A stretch of 64,000 nucleotides of DNA from Spirosoma oryzicola (GTDB lineage Bacteria > Bacteroidota > Bacteroidia > Cytophagales > Spirosomataceae), in assembly GCF_021233055.1 (NCBI RefSeq), contig NZ_CP089538.1, positions 2,558,501-2,622,500 of the forward strand, given 5' to 3'. The number at the start of each line of letters is the position of its first letter. The first letter of the stretch is position 1. Below are positions 49,098-56,915 of this stretch, in pieces. The notes under the pieces were generated by a model that did no database searches, was not told the DNA's origin, and saw nothing but the letters and a program-made list of their open reading frames with translations. Both the position numbers and the translations under genes were made by a program.

Positions 49098-50372
49098 TTA
49101 GTTGTGGTTGGTGACGGCCTGGGTGCCGGTCGGGTTGACATCGAGCGTGGTGATCTGCACGCCCGAAAAGCTGGGCACAATGTCTTTATAGCCCATCAGC
49201 CTGAGTGCGCACTGGATGGGTTCAAGTAGCAGTACATGGTGAACGGGCGTTCGGAAGTGCTGCTGAAATTCGGCCATGACCCGAATCTGGGAGCCCGAAT
49301 CGTTGCCCTTGCCCGGATTGACGCCCGCCAAGGTAGGCAGAATGCCAGCAGCGTTCGCAATCGAGACGTTGGCCATCTCCCACACTTTGGAATAGGCATC
49401 GTCCGACATCTCGTTTTTTAAGGGCACCACGTCGATGGCGTCGTTGGGTTTGCCGTCGTCACCGCGCAGGTATTTCAGTACGAGCGTTTTGTTGACGTTC
49501 TTGGTGCCCGACATCCAGCTCGACAGGTTCTCGCCGAACGTACGCCATTTGGCCGCTATCTTCTCCGGCGCCAGGGGCTTGCCGCCTTCGGTATCGTAGT
49601 AATCCTTGGGCATTTTGACCAAGTACTTGATGTTGTAGCCGTTGGTAATGCCTGACGTGTGGAAGACAGGGATCAGGTTCGCCAGCTGAATCCATTCCGC
49701 CGCCCCCCACCAGGAAGGGAACGCATAGTGGGGATTACCCGACTGGTGCTCCCTGGAGTGAAAAAAGGAGACAATATTGGCTTCCGGATCACGCGGATTG
49801 AAGGCCGGTACCGGCTCGGAATCGCGGGGCCGGAAATAGGCAAAATCACCGAAGAACGGATTATAAAAATACTTTGGCTGCAACCGGGTGCTGTTCTGAT
49901 CGATGCGGGCGCTGTAGCAGTCGACCACGCTCAACAGGGGCAAACCATCCATCTCCAGCTCGATGCGGGTGAAGTGGTTACCGTTGGTGACGCGCTCATT
50001 AATGGCCCCGACCGCGTAGCTGGCCAGCCGGGTCTTGATGGCCCATTCGGTGAGCTGCTCGTCGATGTAGGGAATCAGTTGTAGTTTGCCGTCGACAATC
50101 TGCCGGCGGTTAAAGCTGATACCCGTGCCGTAGATCATGTCCCGATTAGAATCGAGCAGGGGCTTGATCTGGTTGTTTTTCTGCACCAGCACGCCCATCG
50201 TGTTGGGCTGGTTGTCGGCCACGCCCCAGGGTACGTGATCGAGGCCGTTACCGATCACGCTGTAAGTCGACCCATAGGCATGGTCGCGGCCTACGCGGTC
50301 GGTCAGTTGCAGAATAGCCGCTGAGTGAGTTCGTGACGTGACCAGGGCCACGTCTTCGTTAATCCATTCCAT
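49098..50372 (-). CDS. Phage portal protein (prophage Y)
   Basis: This 424-residue protein is paralogous to the X protein at 308-1612, sharing NGYNIKYLVKMPKDYYDTEG, EMSDDAYSKV, ILPTLAG, HFRTPVH and TTLDVNPTGTQ. It is placed between the small portal-partner gene and the head gene. In Y no terminase adjoins it. Confidence is moderate because portal families vary. Confidence 0.65.
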   Translation of the reverse strand: MEWINEDVALVTSRTHSAAILQLTDRVGRDHAYGSTYSVIGNGLDHVPWGVADNQPNTMGVLVQKNNQIKPLLDSNRDMIYGTGISFNRRQIVDGKLQLIPYIDEQLTEWAIKTRLASYAVGAINERVTNGNHFTRIELEMDGLPLLSVVDCYSARIDQNSTRLQPKYFYNPFFGDFAYFRPRDSEPVPAFNPRDPEANIVSFFHSREHQSGNPHYAFPSWWGAAEWIQLANLIPVFHTSGITNGYNIKYLVKMPKDYYDTEGGKPLAPEKIAAKWRTFGENLSSWMSGTKNVNKTLVLKYLRGDDGKPNDAIDVVPLKNEMSDDAYSKVWEMANVSIANAAGILPTLAGVNPGKGNDSGSQIRVMAEFQQHFRTPVHHVLLLEPIQCALRLMGYKDIVPSFSGVQITTLDVNPTGTQAVTNHN

Positions 50373-50374
50373 AC

Positions 50375-50677
50375 TTAAGACTGGTGGTTGATTCGCTGGC
50401 CGTTGTAGTAGAGCAGCCGGTCGATTGAGATTTCGAAGTGTTTTTTGGTCGCCACGTTATAGAGCAGCAGCACGAAGTTCAAACTCACGTTGCCCCGGTA
50501 GCCCCGCTCGCCGACCTGGCGGCTCTGGCTTTTGGTGACCAGTAGCTTTTCGCCCAGTGTGCCATCGCGTTTGCAATAGATCACCGAGAAGACGTGTGGC
50601 GTACCGTCGCCCCGAATCTCCTGGTGGATATCGGCAAAGACGGCCCGGCGGCTAATGCGTTTGTTTGAGCGTACCAT
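50375..50677 (-). CDS. Small conserved phage protein upstream of portal (Y)
   Basis: The frame is open from 50932, but the homologous X protein and the upstream gene suggest the ATG at 50677 (MVRSNKRISRR), giving 100 residues. The segment FSVIYCKRDGTLGEK matches the X protein at 1613-1921. It starts 20 nt after the end of the coiled-coil gene. Function unknown. Confidence 0.6.
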   Translation of the reverse strand: MVRSNKRISRRAVFADIHQEIRGDGTPHVFSVIYCKRDGTLGEKLLVTKSQSRQVGERGYRGNVSLNFVLLLYNVATKKHFEISIDRLLYYNGQRINHQS

Positions 50678-50696
50678 AGGACGAAGGTGGCACGCG

Positions 50697-51140
50697 TCAG
50701 GGCCTGCAGGAAGGACAGAATTTCTTGTAAAGCAGGTAGCCCGCCCCCAGCCGCAAGGCCCAGAGTTGGAACTGACTGGCCCTATACTTCCGGCGGTAGC
50801 GGCCCAGCTGCTCTTTGGTGTTAAAGAGTTCGATCTGGATGTTGCCGATCTGCTGCTGGGCCTGGATGTAAGTCGTGGCCAGCCCATCGCGCTGGCTTTC
50901 CCGTTCGGTGAGCTGGGTCTGCAGCTTGCCAATTTTTAGGCGGGCAAAGTGCAGGGCCGTCAGGCTGTCAAGAAGGGGCTTTGCGTTTCGGACAAACTGC
51001 TGCACTACAGCAGCGCTGTCGGTGGGCAGACCTGGCTTATTTGCCGGAGCGATTCCGGTCAGCATTGATTGCCCCATTAATGAGCTGCATGGCATCCAGA
51101 TCAGACAAGCCAGCATTTTCGCGTAAAGAGTCCTGTTCAT
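50697..51140 (-). CDS. Exported coiled-coil protein, outer spanin-like candidate
   Basis: Starting at the ATG at 51140 (MNRTLYAKMLACLIW) it has a signal peptide ending near SLMGQS, a long coiled coil (KIGKLQTQLTERESQRDGLA) and a hydrophobic end (LWALRLGAGYLLYKKF). An ATG at 51158 is possible. It overlaps the 3' end of the spanin-like gene by over 100 bp in another frame, like Rz/Rz1-type nested pairs. The candidate lipobox cysteine is at an unusual position, so lipoprotein status is doubtful. Confidence 0.5.
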   Translation of the reverse strand: MNRTLYAKMLACLIWMPCSSLMGQSMLTGIAPANKPGLPTDSAAVVQQFVRNAKPLLDSLTALHFARLKIGKLQTQLTERESQRDGLATTYIQAQQQIGNIQIELFNTKEQLGRYRRKYRASQFQLWALRLGAGYLLYKKFCPSCRP

Positions 51141-51432
51141 CACGTTCGAGAAGTACATTGTTTAGGGAGTCGATGCGGCCCTGGAGTTTCCAGATCCTGA
51201 CAGCCGCCACTGTTGAGTCCGCCTTGCGCTGAGCCGTCAGCACGGTGGTTAGTGTCGTGTTTAGCTCGGCGGCTGGTGATTCTTCCTTTGGCGTCAGCAG
51301 ACCCACCAACACGGCGATGGTGACGGCTGTGATCACGCTGACGGTGATCTCGCGGAACAGATTGGCGCTGGTACCAAACTTGGCGTAGGTGCCCTGCAGG
51401 AAGTGGGCCAGAGTGATCAGGTGCTTGATCAT
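51037..51432 (-). CDS. Membrane-anchored spanin-like protein (prophage Y)
   Basis: This 131-residue protein has one membrane helix (VSVITAVTIAVLVGLLT, about 31-47) and a helical periplasmic part (QGRIDSLNNVLLERDEQDSL). It overlaps the endolysin stop by ATGA and is paralogous to 4197-4697. It most likely works with the endolysin; the exported coiled-coil protein nested in its 3' end may be the partner. Confidence 0.55.
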   Translation of the reverse strand: MIKHLITLAHFLQGTYAKFGTSANLFREITVSVITAVTIAVLVGLLTPKEESPAAELNTTLTTVLTAQRKADSTVAAVRIWKLQGRIDSLNNVLLERDEQDSLRENAGLSDLDAMQLINGAINADRNRSGK

Positions 51433-51875
51433 TTCTTGCCCACCCGTTTTTTCCAGTCGGTCAGCTCGAAGTGCGGTAGATCGATCAGCGTTTTGAAGTT
51501 GCCGCCCCAGGTGATGTTCTTGTTCTGCAGCATCAGTTTGGCAAAGCGCTGGAAGTGTAGGGCGCTCCAGTCCGACTTGCCGGATTTGTCTTTGAACGCC
51601 ACATCGAAAGCCAGTGATGGGTTGTAGTTGTGCGCTGATTCGCCAGGCCGGGCGTTGGTTACTTTTTCGTCCGCTTCGTCGATCTTACCGTCGCCGTCGT
51701 TATCGATCTTATCGGTCAGCTGATTGTAGAGTTTCAGTTGCTCTTCGTTGGAGCGGAAGGTGCAGGAAAGAAACGGCGTTGGCGCGTCCGGGTAGACAGC
51801 GCAGTACTGGGCTTCAGCCTTGCCAAAGGCATAGGCTAAAAGCGGGTGCAGGTCTTCAATTGAGCGAGAAGGCAT
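51429..51875 (-). CDS. M15-family endolysin with calcium-loop insertion (Y)
   Basis: Starting at MPSRSIEDL (51875) this 148-residue peptidase has FRSNEEQ, SAHNYNPSLAFD and PHFEL, the zinc-site pattern of M15 enzymes such as phage T5 endolysin. Unlike the X copy it has an insertion, DNDGDGKIDEAD, that fits an EF-hand-type calcium loop between the two zinc motifs' regions. T5 endolysin is calcium-regulated through a similar loop. A promoter motif and terminator lie upstream. Confidence 0.82.
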   Translation of the reverse strand: MPSRSIEDLHPLLAYAFGKAEAQYCAVYPDAPTPFLSCTFRSNEEQLKLYNQLTDKIDNDGDGKIDEADEKVTNARPGESAHNYNPSLAFDVAFKDKSGKSDWSALHFQRFAKLMLQNKNITWGGNFKTLIDLPHFELTDWKKRVGKK

Positions 51876-51898
51876 TGGTCTGTTTTTGGTTGACTGAC

Positions 51899-51933
51899 CA
51901 AAATTCACCTGGTAAATGCCTGCTGGAAAGGAC
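51899..51933 (-). promoter_or_regulatory. Late-type promoter motif before endolysin, Y copy 5
   Basis: GTCCTTT at 51927-51933 and TTTTG at 51899-51903 (within GAATTTTG) have the standard 23-nt spacing. The ATG is 24 nt beyond. The motif lies just inside the hairpin at about 51940-51963, exactly as at the X endolysin. Confidence 0.65.
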
Positions 51934-51939
51934 GTAAAA

Positions 51940-51963
51940 AAGCCCGCCGATTTGGGCGGGCCT
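51940..51963. terminator. Terminator between cargo and endolysin (Y)
   Basis: AGCCCGCC and GGCGGGCC pair around a short loop with an A run on one side (T run for the minus strand). It matches the X hairpin at 5181-5214 in sequence and position. Confidence 0.65.
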
Positions 51964-51983
51964 TAAAGTTGAGTAACCTAATA

Positions 51984-52655
51984 TCAGACTTGTTCTTGTC
52001 TTCGCTTTGACTCGGTATCCCGCTGCTTTTGCTCAGCTTCATTGCGCTCGATATCTCTCTGTTGCTTTTGCTCAGCTTCGATGCGCTCGATAGTCAGCAT
52101 AGAATGGTGCATTTGTCCGAAATTAAATACGTTAGAAACTAAGTTCGGTACGATAAACAACCCCCAGAACCCTAAAAAGGAGACTATAGCTACAAGCGAC
52201 CCGTTAACTGTGTTGACTATCAGATCATTAGTTGATTTGAAGTTGTATTGATTTAAAAAATTAACAGAAAAGGCCACTATGAATGCAGCTAGCTGAAGTA
52301 AAATTGAGAAAGCGAAGACCCCGCTTAGTTTTTGAAAAATAGACGCTCTTTTGTTTGGTGCCTTTCTGGTCATCGCTTTCAGCAGATTACCATTACCAAA
52401 ACCAACAATTAGTGCATATCCACCAAGATTGAACCCTAGAAGGTTTGGAAAGACAGCCATTATTTGAGCGACCCAAAAGGTTAGTATCTCATAATAAGAT
52501 TTTTCCGAGAACTTTGTGATGAAAAGTATTCCTATAGAAAGGGCAATACTGAGTCTAAAGGGATTAGAATCCCTTATCTCACTAAAGTCGTAAGCGCGAA
52601 AGATTCCCTTATAGCTAAAAGGGTGATCTCTGGCAATCTGATCACGTTCATTCAT
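51984..52655 (-). CDS. Multi-pass membrane protein of cargo pair
   Basis: This 223-residue protein has four or five hydrophobic segments (IALSIGILFITKF, FWVAQIMAVFPNLLGF, FAFSILLQLAAFIVAF, VAIVSFLGFWGLFIV) and a charged repetitive tail rich in EQKQR. It overlaps the upstream gene by 8 bp, forming a two-gene unit that occupies the same slot as the arsenic cassette in X. It may be a membrane-acting effector. Family not recognised. Confidence 0.55.
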   Translation of the reverse strand: MNERDQIARDHPFSYKGIFRAYDFSEIRDSNPFRLSIALSIGILFITKFSEKSYYEILTFWVAQIMAVFPNLLGFNLGGYALIVGFGNGNLLKAMTRKAPNKRASIFQKLSGVFAFSILLQLAAFIVAFSVNFLNQYNFKSTNDLIVNTVNGSLVAIVSFLGFWGLFIVPNLVSNVFNFGQMHHSMLTIERIEAEQKQQRDIERNEAEQKQRDTESKRRQEQV

Positions 52656-53529
52656 CGTTGTTCCTGTATCGTTGCATTACCTCCATAAATATAACATTTT
52701 TTAGCCCATCTTCGGAGGTCGCCACCGTTTTATTTTTCTCAGGATGTTCCTTCGTTATAATTCTTCTAAACTTCCCATTTACGTCCTTCACTCTAGCTTG
52801 TACCTCACCATTTTCCCTAGCCAAGTCTAAGCCTCCTTTGATTAAGTCTGTATCTAGGTTAATAGTTTCATTTTTGCCTGCTTCAAAAGTGAGATTAGCC
52901 TCACTAATATTAGATGCTTTTAATTGAGCGTCAAGCCATTCGGCAGCATCATCTCCTATTTCATCTGAGTTTGTATACGTAACATTTATATATAAGTTTT
53001 CAACTTTTTGTGCTTTAAATATTTCTTCAAATATATCTGTTGACTGCTGAATATTTACTGAAAAATCTTCATCGCTACTTACTACTTTTCCTATCGCTTT
53101 TGTGAAGAAATCCTGTGCATTTTTAATGGTAAAATCAGAAGATAATTTCAGCGCTAATCTATGAGCTTGTGGCACAAATACGTACTCTGTTTCTTGTTTA
53201 TTTGGGTATAAACCTTTTTCAAGATTCATAGTAATTTCTTCTCTTGTAATTACGCTGACCCAACTATTATTTTCTAGATCAGTAAACCGCGTAATTCGCC
53301 CATAGTAGAACTCTTGACCATCGATGTTTTCAGGAAACATTGTTCTTAGAAATGCTCTTTTACCCCTACCAACATGTTCTGTTATTGTGTTGCTGTAAAT
53401 GTCTTGGAAAATCTGCTTATAAGCATCTTCGCCTTGACGTCTATTTGATATAAGCTTTATATTTAGAAGCAAATAGGTAAATGGGAATTGCTTAGGTTTC
53501 TTAGATTTATCTTTTCGGATAAAAGCCAT
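52648..53529 (-). CDS. DUF4747-like protein of cargo pair
   Basis: The ATG at 53529 (MAFIRKDKSKK) gives 293 residues. YLLLNIKLISN, EFYYGRITRF and the following W-containing segment are reminiscent of DUF4747 proteins, but this is an eyeball likeness. The gene is AT-rich relative to the phage late genes and is co-transcribed with the membrane protein. A toxin-sensor or phage-exclusion pair is possible; no catalytic motif shows it. Confidence 0.5.
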   Translation of the reverse strand: MAFIRKDKSKKPKQFPFTYLLLNIKLISNRRQGEDAYKQIFQDIYSNTITEHVGRGKRAFLRTMFPENIDGQEFYYGRITRFTDLENNSWVSVITREEITMNLEKGLYPNKQETEYVFVPQAHRLALKLSSDFTIKNAQDFFTKAIGKVVSSDEDFSVNIQQSTDIFEEIFKAQKVENLYINVTYTNSDEIGDDAAEWLDAQLKASNISEANLTFEAGKNETINLDTDLIKGGLDLARENGEVQARVKDVNGKFRRIITKEHPEKNKTVATSEDGLKNVIFMEVMQRYRNNDE

Positions 53530-53799
53530 AATTAATTGAGTGACTATTAAACAAAGTGGATACTTGACTGAAGGACAGTGAACTTGCTGTCGATACAATA
53601 ATACGATAAGGCATTACCTTGGACAAATTTGAGGTTGATTTTCATCTTACCTTTTTAGAAACAGGTAGACGTCTACACAGCGACAGGTATTAAGTAGTAG
53701 TGATACTTAATCGAAGACTACATCTTTCAAGAGTGCAATCTTTTGGTAAAGACGGTTAAAATGGGCGTCACTGAGACGGTTATAACAAAGCTCAGCAGG

Positions 53800-54207
53800 C
53801 TAATAAAGATGAAGGCTGTCGCTAGTAGCAGCCTGAATGGGAACAGTAGTATTTTCATTGAGTGGATACCCATTTTGAGTTATTACGTGGCAGTCGACAA
53901 AGGCTCTATTGAGCTTTCCCAGCAGGGTGGTACGGTCGAGCGAATGAATAGCTCGTTTATTAAGCCATTCATAATAGGACCAGGCTATTGACATCGGTAG
54001 GGTGTATCGATACTCTTTGTTGGCTGGCCGTTCGGCCCAGTTGTATACCTGCTTTCGGATGCGCTCGTAGTGTTCGGCCAGCTGCATCGCTGATCCCAAC
54101 ATATAAGGCCGGTTGTTGAGATCGGACCAGGCCATGAATGCCTGAGTGCTGTACATATACAGCACGTTTACTTCGCCAGGGGTTAGTTTTAGTTTGATTT
54201 TTAGCAT
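53800..54207 (-). CDS. Phage early protein conserved in X and Y
   Basis: This 135-residue protein is paralogous to 9061-9420 of X (LLGKLNRAFVD and the leading SLKLT-like segment). It overlaps the upstream gene by 7 bp. In both phages it is the early gene nearest the cargo slot. Function unknown. Confidence 0.6.
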   Translation of the reverse strand: MLKIKLKLTPGEVNVLYMYSTQAFMAWSDLNNRPYMLGSAMQLAEHYERIRKQVYNWAERPANKEYRYTLPMSIAWSYYEWLNKRAIHSLDRTTLLGKLNRAFVDCHVITQNGYPLNENTTVPIQAATSDSLHLY

Positions 54208-54680
54208 TGCTTCTGCATACTCTTGTTCATCTTTTTAAGAAAACCGGGTAGGGGTTCACCCTTTATCGGGACTGGCTCCAGGATTTCAACGTGCTTGCAG
54301 TGGAGATATAGCCCACCCTTCGGGCCTTGGGTCAAATGGGCTTCGATATGCACCTTGGCCATCTTACCAAGGCCACCCCAGAGGAAGTTTTTCCGAACTC
54401 GATACTTGCAGGTGATCTCCGTTTTTTCTGGGTTGTTGACCGCTTCCAGCAGATCAGAATGAACGGGTACCGTGAAATTGACCCGTAGACCATCGTTGTC
54501 CCAGGCTCGCTGAGCGTGATAGCTTACCCAGGTATCGAAACTGAAAAAGCCCAGGCTGACAGGTTCGACAATTTCCCGTTTTGGTCGCTTCTTCTGCTTC
54601 TTTTTCGGTGACGGATCGGGCGTGACCACGCTGGGCGAATCCACGCCGGGCGTAGGTATGGCAAAGAGTTCGGTTTGCAT
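54201..54680 (-). CDS. Phage early-region protein, unrecognised
   Basis: This 159-residue protein has a basic low-complexity N-terminus (PSPKKKQKKRPKREIVEP) and a globular C-terminal half (LYLHCKHVEILEPVPIKGEP). It may be a nucleic-acid-binding protein. The slot in X holds a different gene. Confidence 0.5.
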   Translation of the reverse strand: MQTELFAIPTPGVDSPSVVTPDPSPKKKQKKRPKREIVEPVSLGFFSFDTWVSYHAQRAWDNDGLRVNFTVPVHSDLLEAVNNPEKTEITCKYRVRKNFLWGGLGKMAKVHIEAHLTQGPKGGLYLHCKHVEILEPVPIKGEPLPGFLKKMNKSMQKQC

Positions 54681-54685
54681 AGCGT

Positions 54686-55513
54686 CTATTGTTTAGGGAA
54701 ATGAGCTAGAATTGAGCCTACTGAAACGGCTTTGTTCATGCGGCCATTTGTTGATGGCTGACAGGGGCGGTCGTTGATGGGGGGCGCTGTTGAACTTGGA
54801 ATGCCGTTCCAGGCTTGTTCGGGAGCGGGCGCTGCTGGTGGAGTGCTAGTAAAAGGCTTGCGTTGGGGTTGAACCGTAGCGGGAGTAGGGGCAAGAAATA
54901 CTTCTGGTGGTATGGTGTCGTAATGGTTGTCAATATGGTAGCAGCGATTGTCGTAAACCTCGACCTGGTGCAGCTTGCCTTCTAAAAACCATTTTCTAAT
55001 GGTCGGATTTCGCTTGAAATAATCCAGACCGTAATACTGGATTTTCTTTTTAAGGGGTGAGTGACCCGGCACGGTACGGCCCTGTTCCAGATAATCCATG
55101 TTCCAGGATTTAATACCCAGATTGTCTGTCAGTAAATCAATTGTCTCGGTGTAGCGGGCTCCAATGTCGCGGGCAGTACTAATCATGTGCCGAGGCATAT
55201 AGAAGGTTAGCTTGGGTGCCTGATCTGGTTGATTGACCCAAACAGGGTGGCATTCTTTAAGGAAGTTGTGCAGCTCCGCCCAGCGGTAAGCATCAAATAG
55301 TAGATTGGAATACAGCCCCCGTAGCTCATGGTCTAGTCCCCGTGGGAACATGGCCCGCTCATCCGCTTTGTCGAAGGAATACCAAACCCAAGGTTTGCCG
55401 TTTGGCTTGCTGAGATACTCCTGGGTGTGCGGATGAAAGTGGAGATGAAACTTGAAAAGGGACTGCTGAGGGTCACTAGGACAGCCGGTCGATGGGTGTT
55501 TTGCGCGTTGCAT
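54686..55513 (-). CDS. Phage early-region protein (possible replication role)
   Basis: This 275-residue protein (LHFHPHTQEYLSKPNGKPW, DIGARYTETIDLLTDNLGI) has a globular N-terminal 190 residues and a Pro-rich tail. It occupies the place of the winged-helix protein in X, and an AT-rich palindromic region lies upstream. It may be the replication gene of Y; no motif proves it. Confidence 0.45.
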   Translation of the reverse strand: MQRAKHPSTGCPSDPQQSLFKFHLHFHPHTQEYLSKPNGKPWVWYSFDKADERAMFPRGLDHELRGLYSNLLFDAYRWAELHNFLKECHPVWVNQPDQAPKLTFYMPRHMISTARDIGARYTETIDLLTDNLGIKSWNMDYLEQGRTVPGHSPLKKKIQYYGLDYFKRNPTIRKWFLEGKLHQVEVYDNRCYHIDNHYDTIPPEVFLAPTPATVQPQRKPFTSTPPAAPAPEQAWNGIPSSTAPPINDRPCQPSTNGRMNKAVSVGSILAHFPKQ

Positions 55514-55571
55514 GACGAAATTTTCATTTTTCGCGCTTTCTATAGTATATACAGAGATTATACGACATTCT

Positions 55572-55763
55572 ATCGATCTAACGATTTATCGATCTATCGC
55601 CTAACTCTATAGAATATTCTATAGAAAGCCGGGGGAAAAAATTAAAAAGTTTGGGCAATATTCTACCAGTCAGCCTTTTAGGGCTGTTTTTTTACGGGGT
55701 TGCTTTCTGTCAAATAGACAGGTAATATGTAGCTTCCCCTACCCAACGTATAGCGCTATACGT
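55572..55763. repeat. Palindrome and short-repeat cluster upstream of early gene
   Basis: ATCGATCTA is repeated at 55572 and 55588. A perfect 20-bp palindrome lies at 55606-55625 (centre CTATAGAATATTCTATAG) and a perfect 18-bp one at 55746-55763 (ACGTATAGCGCTATACGT). A hairpin with a T run on the plus strand lies between (about 55670-55695). It could be an origin, operator or promoter region. Confidence 0.5.
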
Positions 55764-55874
55764 CGGTATTTTGACCTTTAGGGACCTTGTCAGCGAGGTT
55801 AAAGTTTCCGGCCAGTTGTTACACCGACCGGAAAGCTATCCCTTCATGCAAGTGACCAGGTCCCACCCTGATCG

Positions 55875-55954
55875 CACCGAAGGCAGGATTCGAACCTGCA
55901 ACCTGTCGCTGCTTCTAGGCGAAGCGACCGCTCTACCATTTGAGCTACATCGGC
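55875..55954 (-). tRNA. tRNA-like gene with long anticodon arm (prophage Y)
   Basis: On the minus strand the D arm (GCTC/GAGC) and T arm (GCAGG TTCGAAT CCTGC) are perfect and the acceptor GCCGATG/CTTCGGT has one G-U pair and one T-T mismatch. The 24 nt of the anticodon arm form GTCGC/GCGAC with a 14-nt loop, or GCTTC/GAAGC with a 5-nt loop, rather than 5 bp with 7 nt. No anticodon is assigned and CCA is not encoded. It is syntenic with the X gene at 11716-11789. Confidence 0.55.
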
Positions 55955-56091
55955 CCGGATATGGCCCGGTTGCCATCCACTTCGCAGCCGTCCAGGGCTG
56001 GACGAGTAGTACCGTAGCTTGAGTGTCTATCTCGACGGTACTTTACTCGCAAAGGCTTGTGGCCCCTTAAAGCCCATTTAAGGGCGTATCG

Positions 56092-56292
56092 TCACCCAAA
56101 TAATCGGGTCTGTTCGCTTATTATATGAGTCACCGCTGGCGAATCTCCCGCAAACTGGGCGATCTGGCGGTCAACGTCCGCTTCGATTTCGAGTGCAGCC
56201 TTCAGATTGGTCTGAGTTCTGCTTTTGAAATACTTTTTCTGAGCCGTTCGCATCTTAGCTACGGTAACGACAAACGTAATTTCTGGGGTCAT
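56092..56292 (-). CDS. Small helical phage protein
   Basis: This 66-residue helical protein occupies the same position as the 60-residue coiled-coil protein of X (11862-12044), after the tRNA-like gene. It is coupled by ATGA to the zinc-finger gene. Function unknown. Confidence 0.45.
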   Translation of the reverse strand: MTPEITFVVTVAKMRTAQKKYFKSRTQTNLKAALEIEADVDRQIAQFAGDSPAVTHIISEQTRLFG

Positions 56293-56648
56293 GATGTAAC
56301 AGGACTGGTTTGACGGTTCTGACAGCGGGCTTCGCCGTGGCCGTTGAGGGCTGTTTGCGTCTTAAAGGTGCGACCGCACGAACGACACTGGATAGACTCG
56401 GTTTCTACGGATGCTGGCGTTATAGGAGCCGGATCGGTCGCGGCTACCACCGCTGGTTGGTTAGCTAGTTCGGCCTGGAACTGCTCGTAGAAATAGCTCC
56501 GCAAAAATTCTAAGGGACTTGTTTTGGCTACATTGGCTCGATAGCCGATTGTCGTTAGTGCCATACGTTGGCGGTGGCCGTCGCCCGGCACTTGGATGGC
56601 TTTGTCCAGGATGGACCGCATGTCCTGTAAAATGGCTGTCTGGCTCAT
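56289..56648 (-). CDS. Early phage protein with C2HC zinc finger
   Basis: This 119-residue protein ends with CRSCGRTFKTQTALNGHGEARC, which fits a C-x2-C, then H-x4-C zinc-binding finger of the classical type with the last His replaced by Cys. The N-terminal part is helical. A small DNA- or RNA-binding regulator is likely. In X the slot is filled by a different basic protein. Coupled by ATGA to both neighbours. Confidence 0.6.
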   Translation of the reverse strand: MSQTAILQDMRSILDKAIQVPGDGHRQRMALTTIGYRANVAKTSPLEFLRSYFYEQFQAELANQPAVVAATDPAPITPASVETESIQCRSCGRTFKTQTALNGHGEARCQNRQTSPVTS

Positions 56649-56893
56649 GCTGCTAACCGTACCAGTGACGGTGTTTTGAGTGACAGGCTTAACCAGATCA
56701 GTACCTTTTTGGTACGTAGCTCGGTAATTTCCTGAGCCAGATTCGCGTAGCTGACGCCCTGGTCGTGGAGCACTTTCTGACAGCGCTGGAGGTGGTCGAT
56801 CTGCTGTTCGATTTCGTCGATAATCTGCCAGCGATCCGCTTTTGTCAGCTGTTCGAAGCCGACTAAAGCAATGAGTTGGGGAATAGTACGCAT
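56645..56893 (-). CDS. Phage early protein conserved in X and Y
   Basis: This 82-residue protein shares PQLIALVGFEQLTKADRWQI with DDLIALTGFESISKGGRQQL of X (12312-12608), followed by a helix and basic end. Function unknown. Confidence 0.55.
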   Translation of the reverse strand: MRTIPQLIALVGFEQLTKADRWQIIDEIEQQIDHLQRCQKVLHDQGVSYANLAQEITELRTKKVLIWLSLSLKTPSLVRLAA

Positions 56894-56915
56894 GGGAAGG
56901 GATAGTTAACTAGGG

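Noticed and set aside
50678..50932. N-terminal extension of the portal-partner gene to 185 residues
   Set aside because: The extra 85 residues lie over the coiled-coil gene in another frame and are not shared by the X homologue.
53560..53600. GTCCTTC upstream of the DUF4747-like gene as a late promoter
   Set aside because: The distance to CTTTG is about 14 nt instead of 23.
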